The notes under the pieces were generated by a model that searched no databases, was not told the origin of the DNA, and saw only the letters and a program-made list of their open reading frames with translations. The position numbers and the translations under genes are program-made. Of a stretch of 38,807 nucleotides of DNA, positions 1-8,170 are shown one piece after another (the stretch's first letter is position 1; every line of letters starts with the position of its first letter). This DNA is from Sedimenticola selenatireducens DSM 17993 (GTDB lineage Bacteria; Pseudomonadota; Gammaproteobacteria; Chromatiales; Chromatiaceae), in NCBI RefSeq assembly GCF_000428045.1, contig NZ_KE386615.1:135-38941 (forward strand), read 5' to 3'.

Positions 1-220
1 GATAAGGACGGTATGTGCGCATGCTCATCAAGGCCAGAAGCCAAGAGTCGCTTCGATAACAGGCCGGATATATGGTAGCAACTTGTCCCTGCCATCGAGA
101 TCTAATGCCTTGCAAATGGGGAGGAGACCATATATGGGCCATGTCCGCCTACGGTGCCCGCGGGGCACCCAATGAGTGGTTTCCTGGGCGGGCTGGAAGG
201 TGTGAGGTTCGGGTTTTGCG
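1..220. other. Left-edge stretch without a recognised gene
   Basis: No convincing coding region is visible. The one clear structure is a perfect 7-bp hairpin with a 3-nt loop (arms GGTGCCC at 153-159 and GGGCACC at 163-169). It lies about 50 nt downstream of the cyaA stop codon when read on the minus strand, so it could act in 3'-end formation of the cyaA mRNA. It has no T-run on either side, so it is not a standard intrinsic terminator. Confidence 0.4.
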
Positions 221-3073
221 CTAGCGGGACAGTTTCATCAACGCCTGGTTGAGTCGTCCCTCCAGCCGCTTCTTGAATTTCAGCAGCTGGATGGTGGTGG
301 CGTTCTCCTCCGTACCGAAGCCGGCGAGTTCCAGGCTGGTCAGGTAGATGGGATAGGCCTTGTGGCCGATGCGCTGGTCCAGCAGATGCTGCGCGACCAC
401 GCTGTAGAGCTTCGCTCCATACTCCAGTGAGCTGAATTCGCGATCGCCGCAGACCAGCAGGTGGGGTGCCTGGTTCAGGTCCAGGCCTTCGCTGATCAAG
501 CGCAGCTCCATATAGCTGTCGGGCAGACGATGCCGCGGCGGGGTGCGCGGTTCCGCCAGATACTCACCATCCCGGTTGCGTTGCAGGTGGTAGAACTCCG
601 GCGCGTCCAGCAGATAGCGGTGGGCGGGCTGGTCGCCGGGCAGGCTCAGGCTGCGCAGCAGCAGCATCCCCTTGAGAAAGCGCTGCTGCTGCACCAGCAG
701 ATAGTGTTCATCTGCTTCCTGCATCTGTTGATGAAACAGCGCGCCATGCTCATCCAGGATGTAGAGCTCTGTCTGGCCTTTCCGGGTGCTATAGAAAACC
801 TGAATCGCGCCGGCCCGGTTCAGGCGCATGATACAGGGCAACGGGGTCGCGGCGAGGCTGAGGCTGTCGATGGTGGTGGGGCGGAAGCTGTGCTGGGGTT
901 CGGCCAGAATATCCAGCGCCTCCTGTTCGCCGGCGATCGGGAAGTAGGAGAACTTTTCATTCTGGTAATGGATCAGGTAGAAATCATCCTCGATCTGTTG
1001 TAAATAGCGGCTGTTGAGGCCGCTGCCCGCCGCGCTGAAGCAGTTCAGCACATCATTGAACAGCTTTTCGACCCGCCTGGCGGTGCTGCCGCCGCGTACC
1101 GAGTTAAAACAGTGTGCGGTGGCGCGGGGTGGCTGTTGGGCAGCGTTGCCTTGCAGCGCCATGCGCAGATAGTGGCACAGGCACTCCAGCAGTCCCCGGG
1201 TTCCCTGGTGGTAGGTGACCAGGGTCTCCCCCCAACTGGTGGTGATCAGCTGTTCCACCGTCTCCACCAGTGAGCTGTGTGCCGAACCAAAGCTGAGGGG
1301 GTCGCTGCGCTCGGTGGTGAGCTGTTTTCCGACCTTTGCCAGATAGGCCATCGGGTCGATGCCGGTGTTGAGAAACAGGGTGCAGGAGAGGGCATAGGGC
1401 GGCTGTTTCAGCCGTGCCATCGGTACCGGTACGGACTCATGCGGCTGATAGATATTGCTCAATGCCCCGAGTATGGCCCCCAGCTCCGCCTGACGGACCG
1501 GATTCTCCTGCGGATACAGGGTGACGATGGTCGTCAGATTGATTAACCGGTTCAGATGACACCAGGCCAGGATCTCGCTGAGACAGGCGGCGGTCTTCAG
1601 CGGGCTGGTGACCCGGGCTGCCTGCTCATTCACCTCGCCCAGGTAGAGGAACCAGGCGTATTGCTCGCCCTTGGTGCGGGCGTAGTGAAGTGAAATGCGC
1701 GCCTCGTAGAGGCTGCGGGTAATGCCGGGATTGATGCTGTCGATCTTTCCCGGGCGCTTCTCCAGGGCGGTGTAGAGCTTGCGCCCGAGCAGGCTGATCT
1801 CTTCCGGATCGATGGCTTCGGTGGAAGCGTATTCGCGGGCAAAGTCGGTCAGCAGTCGATAGCTGTAACTGAGCTCGCGCACCAGGTTGTTGCGCTCATC
1901 CATCACCTGGTCGATCTTCCAGCTGTGGCGTGAGTCGAGATTGACCAGTTCACCCTGGCGCCAGCCCCAGTCCTTTGTCAGTGCCTGCAACACCTCCCGC
2001 TTCCAGTCGTCCCGCGGACGCAACCGCTCCCGGCTCAGGGTCTGTTCGGATTTGAAATAGAGACAGCGCCGCGCCAGTTCCAGGCGCTCTTTTTCTCCCC
2101 GACCAAGCAGATACTGTTCGACCCGCTGGTACATCAGCACATAGGGATCCAGCTTGCGCAGATCGAAGTCGCCACTGTAGATGGCCTGTTTGGTCTCATG
2201 GCAGAGCCAGCGAATGTCGGGATAATCCCGGGCATAGGCCTCGGTCAGAAACAGTTTGAGTATGGTCTTGTAGGGTGACTCGATCCCCTTGAACAGCTGC
2301 CAGTGGGCGGCGCCCAGAAACTCCTCCACCGGGATCGCCTCCAGGCTGCCGAAGTCGAGGCAGTCGAGCGGATCGATAAAGCGCTTGTGGAACAGCATGC
2401 TGACGTACCGGGTGTAGTTCGCCTCCTCTTCGGGCGGGACCATCCACCAGACCGGATAGCGCCCGGCCAGCAGCACGCCGGTGCGATAGAACTCCTCCAG
2501 CAGCAGGTGCGGCTGGGTGGTGCCGCTGCTTTCATGGGACAGGGTGTCCAGCTTGCCGCCGCGAAAGGCGTCCACATCCATGAGAAAGAAGTGGACTTCC
2601 AGATTCAGCTCTTTGCCCCAGGCCTCGATCTTGCGTGCCTTGAGGCGCAACAGATCGCGCGCGGCTCGGTCCAGTTCCGGATCGTGGCAGAGCCAGATAT
2701 CGAAATCGCTGCCGCGGGTATGGGCAATGCTGCCGATACTGCCCATCAGGTAGAGCGCCTGGATGTGAAAGCGGCGGCGCGCACGCTTTTTATACTCGAA
2801 ACTGCGACTCAGCTTGCGGGCGAGTCGCAGCACCGCCTGGGTCGGGGCGTAGTCGGGAATGCCGATGGGTGTATCACTGCCGGCAAAGCCCGGCAGTGTG
2901 GGGTGGTTGATGTGGAACAGCAACGGCAACAGATCGATAAATATGCGCTGGTTCGGTGTCAGCTCCCGGGTGATTATCCGCAGCCGCTCACGGTGCAGGC
3001 CAAGGAAGCGCCGGCGCACAGTCAACAGCTGCTGGCGACCGATGCCGTCTTCGTATGACACTGCCTCGGCCAT
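221..3073 (-). CDS. cyaA: Class I adenylate cyclase
   Basis: Cytoplasmic enzyme that makes 3',5'-cyclic AMP from ATP. The 950-residue product has the class I layout: an N-terminal nucleotidyltransferase-fold catalytic half and a long C-terminal regulatory half. The catalytic signature is visible as G111-S112 followed by SDFD with D123 and D125, matching the GS...DxD metal-binding motif of this class. The protein is longer than the roughly 850-residue enterobacterial enzyme and closer to the long pseudomonad form. The ATG at 3073 has a GAGG element about 9 nt upstream. It begins 10 nt after the stop of the PAS/GGDEF-like gene on the same strand, so the two are probably co-transcribed. Identification is strong; regulation by the partner gene is inference. 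Confidence 0.95.
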   Translation of the reverse strand: MAEAVSYEDGIGRQQLLTVRRRFLGLHRERLRIITRELTPNQRIFIDLLPLLFHINHPTLPGFAGSDTPIGIPDYAPTQAVLRLARKLSRSFEYKKRARRRFHIQALYLMGSIGSIAHTRGSDFDIWLCHDPELDRAARDLLRLKARKIEAWGKELNLEVHFFLMDVDAFRGGKLDTLSHESSGTTQPHLLLEEFYRTGVLLAGRYPVWWMVPPEEEANYTRYVSMLFHKRFIDPLDCLDFGSLEAIPVEEFLGAAHWQLFKGIESPYKTILKLFLTEAYARDYPDIRWLCHETKQAIYSGDFDLRKLDPYVLMYQRVEQYLLGRGEKERLELARRCLYFKSEQTLSRERLRPRDDWKREVLQALTKDWGWRQGELVNLDSRHSWKIDQVMDERNNLVRELSYSYRLLTDFAREYASTEAIDPEEISLLGRKLYTALEKRPGKIDSINPGITRSLYEARISLHYARTKGEQYAWFLYLGEVNEQAARVTSPLKTAACLSEILAWCHLNRLINLTTIVTLYPQENPVRQAELGAILGALSNIYQPHESVPVPMARLKQPPYALSCTLFLNTGIDPMAYLAKVGKQLTTERSDPLSFGSAHSSLVETVEQLITTSWGETLVTYHQGTRGLLECLCHYLRMALQGNAAQQPPRATAHCFNSVRGGSTARRVEKLFNDVLNCFSAAGSGLNSRYLQQIEDDFYLIHYQNEKFSYFPIAGEQEALDILAEPQHSFRPTTIDSLSLAATPLPCIMRLNRAGAIQVFYSTRKGQTELYILDEHGALFHQQMQEADEHYLLVQQQRFLKGMLLLRSLSLPGDQPAHRYLLDAPEFYHLQRNRDGEYLAEPRTPPRHRLPDSYMELRLISEGLDLNQAPHLLVCGDREFSSLEYGAKLYSVVAQHLLDQRIGHKAYPIYLTSLELAGFGTEENATTIQLLKFKKRLEGRLNQALMKLSR

Positions 3074-3083
3074 GTCCCAAACC

Positions 3084-3917
3084 TCAGGCTTGGCCGCTGG
3101 CGGCTTCGTTTTCTGCCAGGTTAATGAGTGCCTGCTTCATCAGCAGACGGGCATCCTGACCTTTGTGCCACTCGGCCAGACCAAATAGCAGTTCCAGGGA
3201 GTCGCCCGCATACGGGGCGGGAAGCGGCACCTCGGAAAAGCCGGCCAGCACCTTGTCCATCAGGTCCTTGCCGTGCTGCAGGCTGGTCTCCGGCAGGATG
3301 ATGATGAACTGGCTGTGCTCCCAACGGGCAATCAGATCGACCCAGCGCAGGCGGTCACGCAGATAGCGGCTCACCTCCAGGATAATCTCATCCGGGATTG
3401 CTGTTTCGTCACGTTTGTCGAGCAGATGAATCACCGCCAGGCTGAGTGGATTCTGGTAGCGGCGGCTGCGGGCGACCTGGGTATTCAGGGTACGGGTGAG
3501 GGATTGGCGATTGGCCAGGCCGGTCAGTTCGTCGGTAATGGCCAGCTCCTCAACCTGCTGATTCAGCCGCTGGTTCTCTTCCCGTAGCCGCATCAGCTCG
3601 GTTACGTCCTGGAAATATTTAATGGTGTGAATTGCCGGCTCGGCGCCATCCCGGGTTTCAACAGTGCAGTGCAGCCAGCGCTCCTGCTCGACTCCCGTAC
3701 CGAACAGGTGCATCAGCCCCGTGCCCTTGAACAGCCCGCGATGGGTAGTGAAGGGAAACTGCTCCCGATTCTGTCCCACCAGTTGATCGGCCTTCAGGCC
3801 CAGCATGCTCTCCAGGGCCGGGTTGAGCCAGTTGATAGTGCCACTCTGATCGAAAATCAACACACCACAGGGGACATTCTGCAGTGCCTGGTAAATAATA
3901 CTGCTTGATTGAGTCAA
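3084..3917 (-). CDS. PAS domain protein with degenerate GGDEF domain
   Basis: The 277-residue product has an N-terminal PAS domain (about 8-110, containing the typical GxIxWxNPAxExxxG pattern), a short helical linker (about 108-125) and a C-terminal GGDEF-fold domain opening with ITDELTGLANR (127-137). The active-site signature that should read GGDEF is EHSQF (200-204), and the upstream metal/nucleotide motif (DxDxFKxxND in active enzymes) is also gone. Diguanylate cyclase activity is therefore very unlikely. The fold core, such as FIIILPETS, is kept, so it may sense a ligand through PAS and act by binding a nucleotide or a protein. It lies directly upstream of cyaA in the same orientation with a 10-nt gap. 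It could regulate cyclase synthesis or activity, but that is inference from position only. Confidence 0.85.
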   Translation of the reverse strand: MTQSSSIIYQALQNVPCGVLIFDQSGTINWLNPALESMLGLKADQLVGQNREQFPFTTHRGLFKGTGLMHLFGTGVEQERWLHCTVETRDGAEPAIHTIKYFQDVTELMRLREENQRLNQQVEELAITDELTGLANRQSLTRTLNTQVARSRRYQNPLSLAVIHLLDKRDETAIPDEIILEVSRYLRDRLRWVDLIARWEHSQFIIILPETSLQHGKDLMDKVLAGFSEVPLPAPYAGDSLELLFGLAEWHKGQDARLLMKQALINLAENEAASGQA

Positions 3918-4107
3918 AACTTAGATCCTCCGATCTGTATTCTCTGGTTGGCGGCCTGTCATCCCACTCTCCAGCGACTGTCGATGGAGACAAAAAAAAT
4001 TTCCCGTTAACAGACTATAGTGCGTCCGTTTATGCTTAAACTTTAGAACTCAACTTTCAGAATAGTCTATCTTTTTTAATAGAATTCCCGCTGACAGAGG
4101 AGGCCGG

Positions 4108-4518
4108 ATGGATTCGCGCAAGATCATGCCGGATGCCCGACTACACCCGGGAGATCCGCTTTGGCGGCGGGTGCCCACCGCAGACCGGGGTGGCCAGAAC
4201 CTGGTTGATTTTATGCTGCTGATTCCAGGGTTGAAGCGCTGGGCCCCGCACCGGCGGGAACAGCTGTATGGGGAGCTTCGGGAGCTGTTCAGCCAGCATT
4301 CGGACCGGGTGGTGTTCGCCGATCTGAACATGAAACTGAATCTGCTCTGGATCAGTCATCGCCAGGGCAAGGGGATCTCACTGACCCTGTTTGAGGCGAT
4401 TCGGGAGCGCGTTCCGGAGGCCGTGCTGGTGGCGAGCCAGGCCGAGGTTCAGTTGGGTCTGCGGGAACGGGCACGGCGGCGCTGGGGCATCCGGCTGCTG
4501 CTGGGTCGGGATGGGTGA
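4108..4518 (+). CDS. Conserved-looking hypothetical protein
   Basis: I do not recognise this 136-residue protein. The ATG at 4108 is preceded by AGAGGAGG at a good ribosome-binding distance, and codon use matches the neighbours, so it is likely a real gene. It is basic, lacks a signal peptide or membrane segment, and looks alpha/beta: a central segment reading VVFADLNMKLNLLWISH is followed by GISLTLFEAIRERVPEAVLVASQ and an Arg-rich C-terminus. The alternation of hydrophobic strands and helices suggests a small folded cytoplasmic protein. It is divergent from the PAS/GGDEF-like gene (190 nt between starts) and convergent with the mazG-like gene. No function is assigned. Confidence 0.7.
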   Translation: MDSRKIMPDARLHPGDPLWRRVPTADRGGQNLVDFMLLIPGLKRWAPHRREQLYGELRELFSQHSDRVVFADLNMKLNLLWISHRQGKGISLTLFEAIRERVPEAVLVASQAEVQLGLRERARRRWGIRLLLGRDG

Positions 4519-4606
4519 ACGGGCGGCTGAGTCATCTGGTGATGCGCCCACCGGGTTATCGGCCGTACAAAACTCACCATACCCTGTCGGTTTAAACTGT
4601 TACGCC

Positions 4607-4978
4607 CTATTCGTCGTCGTATTCATCAGCCCGGCGGGCATCGCCATACACCTTGTCAGCGGGATAGCGTGACTCATTGATGGCTATCTTGCGCTGGGCC
4701 GCGGCGATCAGGTCGATATCCAGCCGTTCTGCAGTACGGATCAGGTAAATCAGGATATCCGCCATCTCCAGGGCCACCTGTTCCCGTTTCTCCGGCGACA
4801 ACTGGTGGCTCTGCTCCTCGCTCAACCACTGGAAGTGCTCCACCAGCTCGGCGCACTCGGCGATCAGCGCCATGGCCAGATTCTTGGGCGAATGAAACTG
4901 TTCCCAGTCACGTTTCCGGGCAAAGTCCAGCAGTCGTGCGTTCAGTTGGGCCAGCGAGTCGGTTGTCTTTTCATTCAT
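4607..4978 (-). CDS. MazG-like nucleotide pyrophosphohydrolase
   Basis: All-alpha NTP pyrophosphatase of the MazG/RS21-C6 (dCTPase-like) type, predicted to hydrolyse non-canonical or excess (d)NTPs to the monophosphate and pyrophosphate. The 123-residue product carries the metal-binding acidic motif in helix form: LIAECAELVEHFQW followed by EMADILIYLI, that is ExxE...ExxD. The acidic C-terminus ends ADEYDDE. The start chosen is the ATG at 4978 (MNEKTTDS), because longer in-frame versions run into the upstream HIT gene. It overlaps the end of that gene by 8 nt, so translational coupling is likely. It is last in a three-gene leftward operon after a crotonase-fold gene and a HIT gene; substrate unknown. 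Confidence 0.85.
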   Translation of the reverse strand: MNEKTTDSLAQLNARLLDFARKRDWEQFHSPKNLAMALIAECAELVEHFQWLSEEQSHQLSPEKREQVALEMADILIYLIRTAERLDIDLIAAAQRKIAINESRYPADKVYGDARRADEYDDE

Positions 4979-5381
4979 CGGTAAACCACACCTGCAGTTC
5001 GGCGATACGTTGCTGCAGATCGGCCTCCGCGTAGGGCAGCCTTTCGCCGCAGCCCCAGACCGGTCCCGGCCAGCAGGTATCATCCTTTCGTCTTGCTACC
5101 ACATGCCAGTGCAGCTGGGGCACCAGATTGCCCAGGGCGCCCAGATTGATCTTGTCCGGCGCATAGCACTGTTCCAGGACCCGCGCGGCATGGCTGCTCT
5201 CGATCGTCAGCAAGCGCTGGTCGCTCTGCTCCAGCTGGTGAACCTCGGTCACCCCCGGCCGTTCGGGAACCAGGATCAGCCAGGGGAAGCGTCGGTCGTT
5301 CATCAACCGCACCTCACACAGGGTCAGGTGACAGATCGGCCGGGTGTCCGCCGCCAGCCGGGGATGGAGTTGGAACGTCAC
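4971..5381 (-). CDS. HIT domain protein, GTG start
   Basis: Histidine-triad nucleotide hydrolase/transferase family, 136 residues. The family motif appears as QLHWHVVAR (89-97), so the first triad position is Gln rather than His (Q89-L-H91-W-H93), a known variant of the superfamily. Upstream elements typical of the family include INLGALGNLVPQ, and the N-terminus FQLHPRLAADT also looks family-like, which favours the GTG start at 5381 over the internal ATG at 5303. The start lies 3 nt after the crotonase-fold gene stop, so it is translationally coupled. It overlaps the mazG-like gene by 8 nt. Substrate unknown; a housecleaning role for nucleotide derivatives fits the neighbour but is inference. 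Confidence 0.85.
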   Translation of the reverse strand: MTFQLHPRLAADTRPICHLTLCEVRLMNDRRFPWLILVPERPGVTEVHQLEQSDQRLLTIESSHAARVLEQCYAPDKINLGALGNLVPQLHWHVVARRKDDTCWPGPVWGCGERLPYAEADLQQRIAELQVWFTDE

Positions 5382-5384
5382 CGG

Positions 5385-6188
5385 CTAGCGGTCCCGCCAG
5401 TTGGGCGGGCGTTTCTCGGTAAAGGCGTCGATGCCTTCACCCACGTCCTCGAACATCATGTTGTCCGCCATCGCCTCGCTGGCGAACTGGTAGGCCTGCT
5501 CAACACCCATCTCAAGCTGCTTGTAATACATCGCCTTGCCGAGTGCGACCGAGGCGCTGGATTTGTCGCAGATGGTGCGGGCCAGTTTCAGTACTTCAGC
5601 GTCCAGCTGTTCCAGCGGCACGGCGCGGTTGATCAGGCCTTGCGCGGCGGCCTGCTGGGCCGGTATAAAGCCGCCGGTCAAGAGCATCTCCATCGCCTGC
5701 TTGCGGCCCACATTGCGCGACAGCGGAACGCTGGGGGTGCCACAGAACAGGCCCACATTGATGCCGGAGACGGCAAAGCGCGATCCCTCTTCGGCAATTG
5801 CCAGATCACAGGAGGCGACCAGCTGACAGCCGGCCGCGGTGGCGATGCCGTGTACCCGGGCAATCACCGGTTGTGGCAGGCTGCTGATACGGGTCATCAC
5901 CTGGCCGCAACGGGTGAACAGCTGCTGGAAGTAGGCGCGTTCGTTCTGGGTGCGCATCTGCTTCAGGTCATGTCCGGCACAGAAGGCGCGGCCGTTGCCG
6001 GCCAGCACCACCACGCGCACGCTTTTGTCCTCGGCGATGGCGTCCAGATTGGCCTGCAGGGCATCCAGCAGTTCCTCCGAGAGGGCGTTGAACTGGTTCG
6101 GACGATTCAGCGTCAGGTAGGCGATGCCGTCGCGGTCTTCGCGCAGCACCAAGGCGTCGTCTGCGGCGGTGGTGTTGGTTTGTGTCAT
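5385..6188 (-). CDS. Crotonase-fold protein (enoyl-CoA hydratase-like, ECHDC3 type)
   Basis: Member of the enoyl-CoA hydratase/isomerase superfamily, 267 residues. The oxyanion-hole and CoA-binding elements are visible: LNRPNQFNALS, AFCAGHDLKQM and GIATAAGCQLVASCDLAIA. The segment that carries the two catalytic glutamates in true hydratases reads GLFCGTPSVPLSRNVG, with neither Glu, as in the mammalian ECHDC3-like branch. Hydratase activity is therefore doubtful, and it may act on another acyl-CoA or thioester. The start is the ATG at 6188 (MTQTNTT), with AGGAGAGGAG just upstream; earlier in-frame ATGs lack such a site. It is first in an operon with the HIT and mazG-like genes. Confidence 0.85.
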   Translation of the reverse strand: MTQTNTTAADDALVLREDRDGIAYLTLNRPNQFNALSEELLDALQANLDAIAEDKSVRVVVLAGNGRAFCAGHDLKQMRTQNERAYFQQLFTRCGQVMTRISSLPQPVIARVHGIATAAGCQLVASCDLAIAEEGSRFAVSGINVGLFCGTPSVPLSRNVGRKQAMEMLLTGGFIPAQQAAAQGLINRAVPLEQLDAEVLKLARTICDKSSASVALGKAMYYKQLEMGVEQAYQFASEAMADNMMFEDVGEGIDAFTEKRPPNWRDR

Positions 6189-6282
6189 GGCTCCTCTCCT
6201 GTGGGTTACTGGGTAACTATACATGCTGCGGGCGGGAAAATGCAGGTTGACGGTGTCATGGCGCTTCAGCGACCGATCCACC

Positions 6283-6332
6283 TGTAGGAGCGGCGCCGCG
6301 CGGCGATTTCGGCCCGAGGCTGGCCTCCTACA
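6283..6332 (+). repeat. Dispersed palindromic repeat, family A, copy 1
   Basis: Starts TGTAGGAG (6283-6290) and ends with the exact reverse complement CTCCTACA (6325-6332). The inner part contains GCGGCG and a CGGCCCGAGG core. Near-identical elements occur at 15639-15689, 20088-20136 and, inverted, 29770-29820, always between genes. It resembles bacterial REP-type extragenic palindromes. Confidence 0.8.
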
Positions 6333-6384
6333 TGCCAGGCGTTAACCTGGGCAGGCGAGTACGGTGGGCACGTCTGTTTCCTCG

Positions 6385-6405
6385 TTCCCACGCTCTGCGT
6401 GGGAA
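6385..6405. repeat. Palindromic element, TTCCCACGC/GCGTGGGAA
   Basis: A perfect 9-bp stem with a 3-nt loop (arms 6385-6393 and 6397-6405). From general experience, this type of element (GTTCCCACGCTCTGCGTGGGAA) recurs between genes in many gammaproteobacteria. Only one copy is seen in this window. Confidence 0.65.
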
Positions 6406-6537
6406 TGCACATGGCCGCGCCCCGTGCGTGCACCTTAACCCACTGTTTGGCGGCTGCGGATCCGTCGGGTTACGCGGCGCTCGGGCATGGTCATTTTCTG
6501 AAAGCGTAGTGCCTTTACGCCGCTAGCCCCAACCTAC

Positions 6538-6587
6538 GGGCTACCTGTCATGGGTAGCCCGCATGGAGCACAGCGGAATCCGTGGAT
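6538..6587. repeat. Palindromic element, GGGCTACC/GGTAGCCC type
   Basis: Arms GGGCTACC (6538-6545) and GGTAGCCC (6553-6560) enclose a 7-nt loop. They are followed by a segment reading GCATGGAGCACAGCGGAATC, a pattern that accompanies GTAGCCC-type intergenic repeats in gammaproteobacteria. It sits just past the argH stop and may influence its 3' end. Confidence 0.55.
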
Positions 6588-6615
6588 TACTTGCTGCCAC
6601 CACGATAGCAGGCGT

Positions 6616-8001
6616 TTACTCACTGGCTAGCCGCTGGCGGGCGCGTGCAATGGCCGCCCGTACCTGGGCTGGCGCGGTACCGCCGATATGGTTGCGGGCG
6701 GCCACGGAACCCTCCAGGGTCAATACCTCGAATACATCGTCATCGATCTGGCTGGAGAAACTCCGCAGCTCCTCCAGGCTGAGATCGGCCAGGTCGCAGC
6801 CCTTGCTGACACCCAGCGCCACCGCTTTTCCCACCACTTCGTGGGCGTCGCGGAACGGGGTGCCCTTGCGCACCAGGTAGTCGGCCAGATCGGTGGCGGT
6901 GGCAAAACCCTTCATCGCCGCCTCGCGCATGCTCTGGGGTTTGCAGGTGATGGCCGGGATCATGTCGGCAAACACCTTGAGCGAGCCCTTCAGGTTGTCC
7001 ACGGTGTCGAACAGCGGCTCCTTGTCCTCCTGGTTGTCCTTGTTGTAGGCCAGTGGCTGGCCCTTCATCAGGGTCAGCAGACCGATCAGGTGACCGAAGA
7101 TACGGCCGGTCTTGCCGCGCACCAGTTCCGGCACGTCGGGGTTTTTCTTCTGCGGCATGATAGAGGAGCCGGTGCAGAAGCTGTCCGAGAGATCGACAAA
7201 ATTGAACTGGGCCGAGGACCAGATGATCAGCTCTTCCGACATGCGTGACAGGTGCATCATGATCAAGGCCGCGGCGGCACTGAACTCGATGGCGAAGTCC
7301 CGGTCGCTGACCGCGTCCAGGGAGTTTTCGCTCGGCCGCTCGAAGCCCAGCAGCTGGGCGGTGTAGTGGCGGTCGATGGGGTAGGTGGTGCCAGCCAGGG
7401 CGGCCGAACCGAGCGGCATGACGTTGACCCGCTTGTTGCAGTCGGCCAGACGTTCCCGATCCCGGTCCAGCATCTCGAACCAGGCCATGAGGTGATGGCC
7501 GAAGGTGACCGGTTGGGCGGTCTGCAGGTGGGTGAAGCCGGGCATGATGGTCTCCGCTTCCCGCTCCGCGGTATCCAGCAGGGCCTGTTGCAGGCGCAGG
7601 ATCTCGCTGCGGATAATCTCGATTTCATCGCGCAGATAGAGCCGGATATCGGTGGCCACCTGATCATTGCGCGAGCGCCCGGTATGCAGCTTCTTACCGG
7701 CATCACCGATGGCGCGGGTGAGGTGGGACTCCACGTTCATGTGCACATCTTCCAGCTCCACCGACCAGTCGAACTGACCGGATTCGATCCGGGCCTGGAT
7801 CCGCTCCAGCCCGGAGATGATGCTGTCACGCTCGGCCTCGGTCAGAATGCCGGACTTGGCCAGCATGGTGGCGTGGGCGATGGAGCCCTGGATATCATAG
7901 CGGTAGAGGCGCTGATCGAACTCCACCGAGGCGGTGAATGCCTCGACAAAGGCGTCGGTGGGTTCGCTGAAGCGGCCGGACCAGAGTTTTTTATCGCTCA
8001 T
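6616..8001 (-). CDS. argH: Argininosuccinate lyase
   Basis: Last step of arginine synthesis: cleaves argininosuccinate to arginine and fumarate as a cytoplasmic homotetramer. The 461-residue length is typical. The superfamily signature [11 protein letters not shown] starts at about residue 278 and supplies the mobile catalytic serine loop. Other family elements are [13 protein letters not shown] and [16 protein letters not shown]. The start is the ATG at 8001 ([12 protein letters not shown]), which matches the family N-terminus; the longer in-frame extension does not. It is divergent from algZ with 169 nt between starts, the same arrangement as in pseudomonads, so the two probably share a bidirectional promoter region. 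Confidence 0.97.
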   Translation of the reverse strand: MSDKKLWSGRFSEPTDAFVEAFTASVEFDQRLYRYDIQGSIAHATMLAKSGILTEAERDSIISGLERIQARIESGQFDWSVELEDVHMNVESHLTRAIGDAGKKLHTGRSRNDQVATDIRLYLRDEIEIIRSEILRLQQALLDTAEREAETIMPGFTHLQTAQPVTFGHHLMAWFEMLDRDRERLADCNKRVNVMPLGSAALAGTTYPIDRHYTAQLLGFERPSENSLDAVSDRDFAIEFSAAAALIMMHLSRMSEELIIWSSAQFNFVDLSDSFCTGSSIMPQKKNPDVPELVRGKTGRIFGHLIGLLTLMKGQPLAYNKDNQEDKEPLFDTVDNLKGSLKVFADMIPAITCKPQSMREAAMKGFATATDLADYLVRKGTPFRDAHEVVGKAVALGVSKGCDLADLSLEELRSFSSQIDDDVFEVLTLEGSVAARNHIGGTAPAQVRAAIARARQRLASE

Positions 8002-8170
8002 GAGATAAATATTCCTGCGTGAGTGTGAAGCATTGGATAGATCGCCCGTTAAGAGAGTGTAAGATACTGGCTTGTGCCTGTGGCCCGCCAGGCCGCCCAT
8101 CCGCCAGAGCGGTGCAATTGTATCAGGATTCCGGGCAGCGTTAAGTCAAACAGGGGGAGATGCCAGGGCG

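Larger units (their letters stand above)
6189..6615. other. Gene-free stretch filled with palindromic repeats
   Basis: The 427 nt between the crotonase-fold gene and argH hold no credible gene. They contain at least three separate palindromic elements, listed individually (6283-6332, 6385-6405, 6538-6587). A looser TAACCC...GGGTTA pair also lies around 6437-6473. Both flanking genes are on the minus strand, so the stretch holds the 3' end of argH and the promoter of the crotonase operon. The SD-bearing start at 6188 is the only clear signal. Confidence 0.6.

Noticed and set aside
132-175. A short frame after GGGGAGGAG at the left edge
   Set aside because: It has a ribosome-site-like stretch but ends after 13 codons and crosses a hairpin, with no other support.
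5010-6287. A 425-codon plus-strand open frame opposite the HIT and crotonase genes
   Set aside because: It is the antisense of two well-supported genes and shows no family features; the high GC content keeps the frame open.
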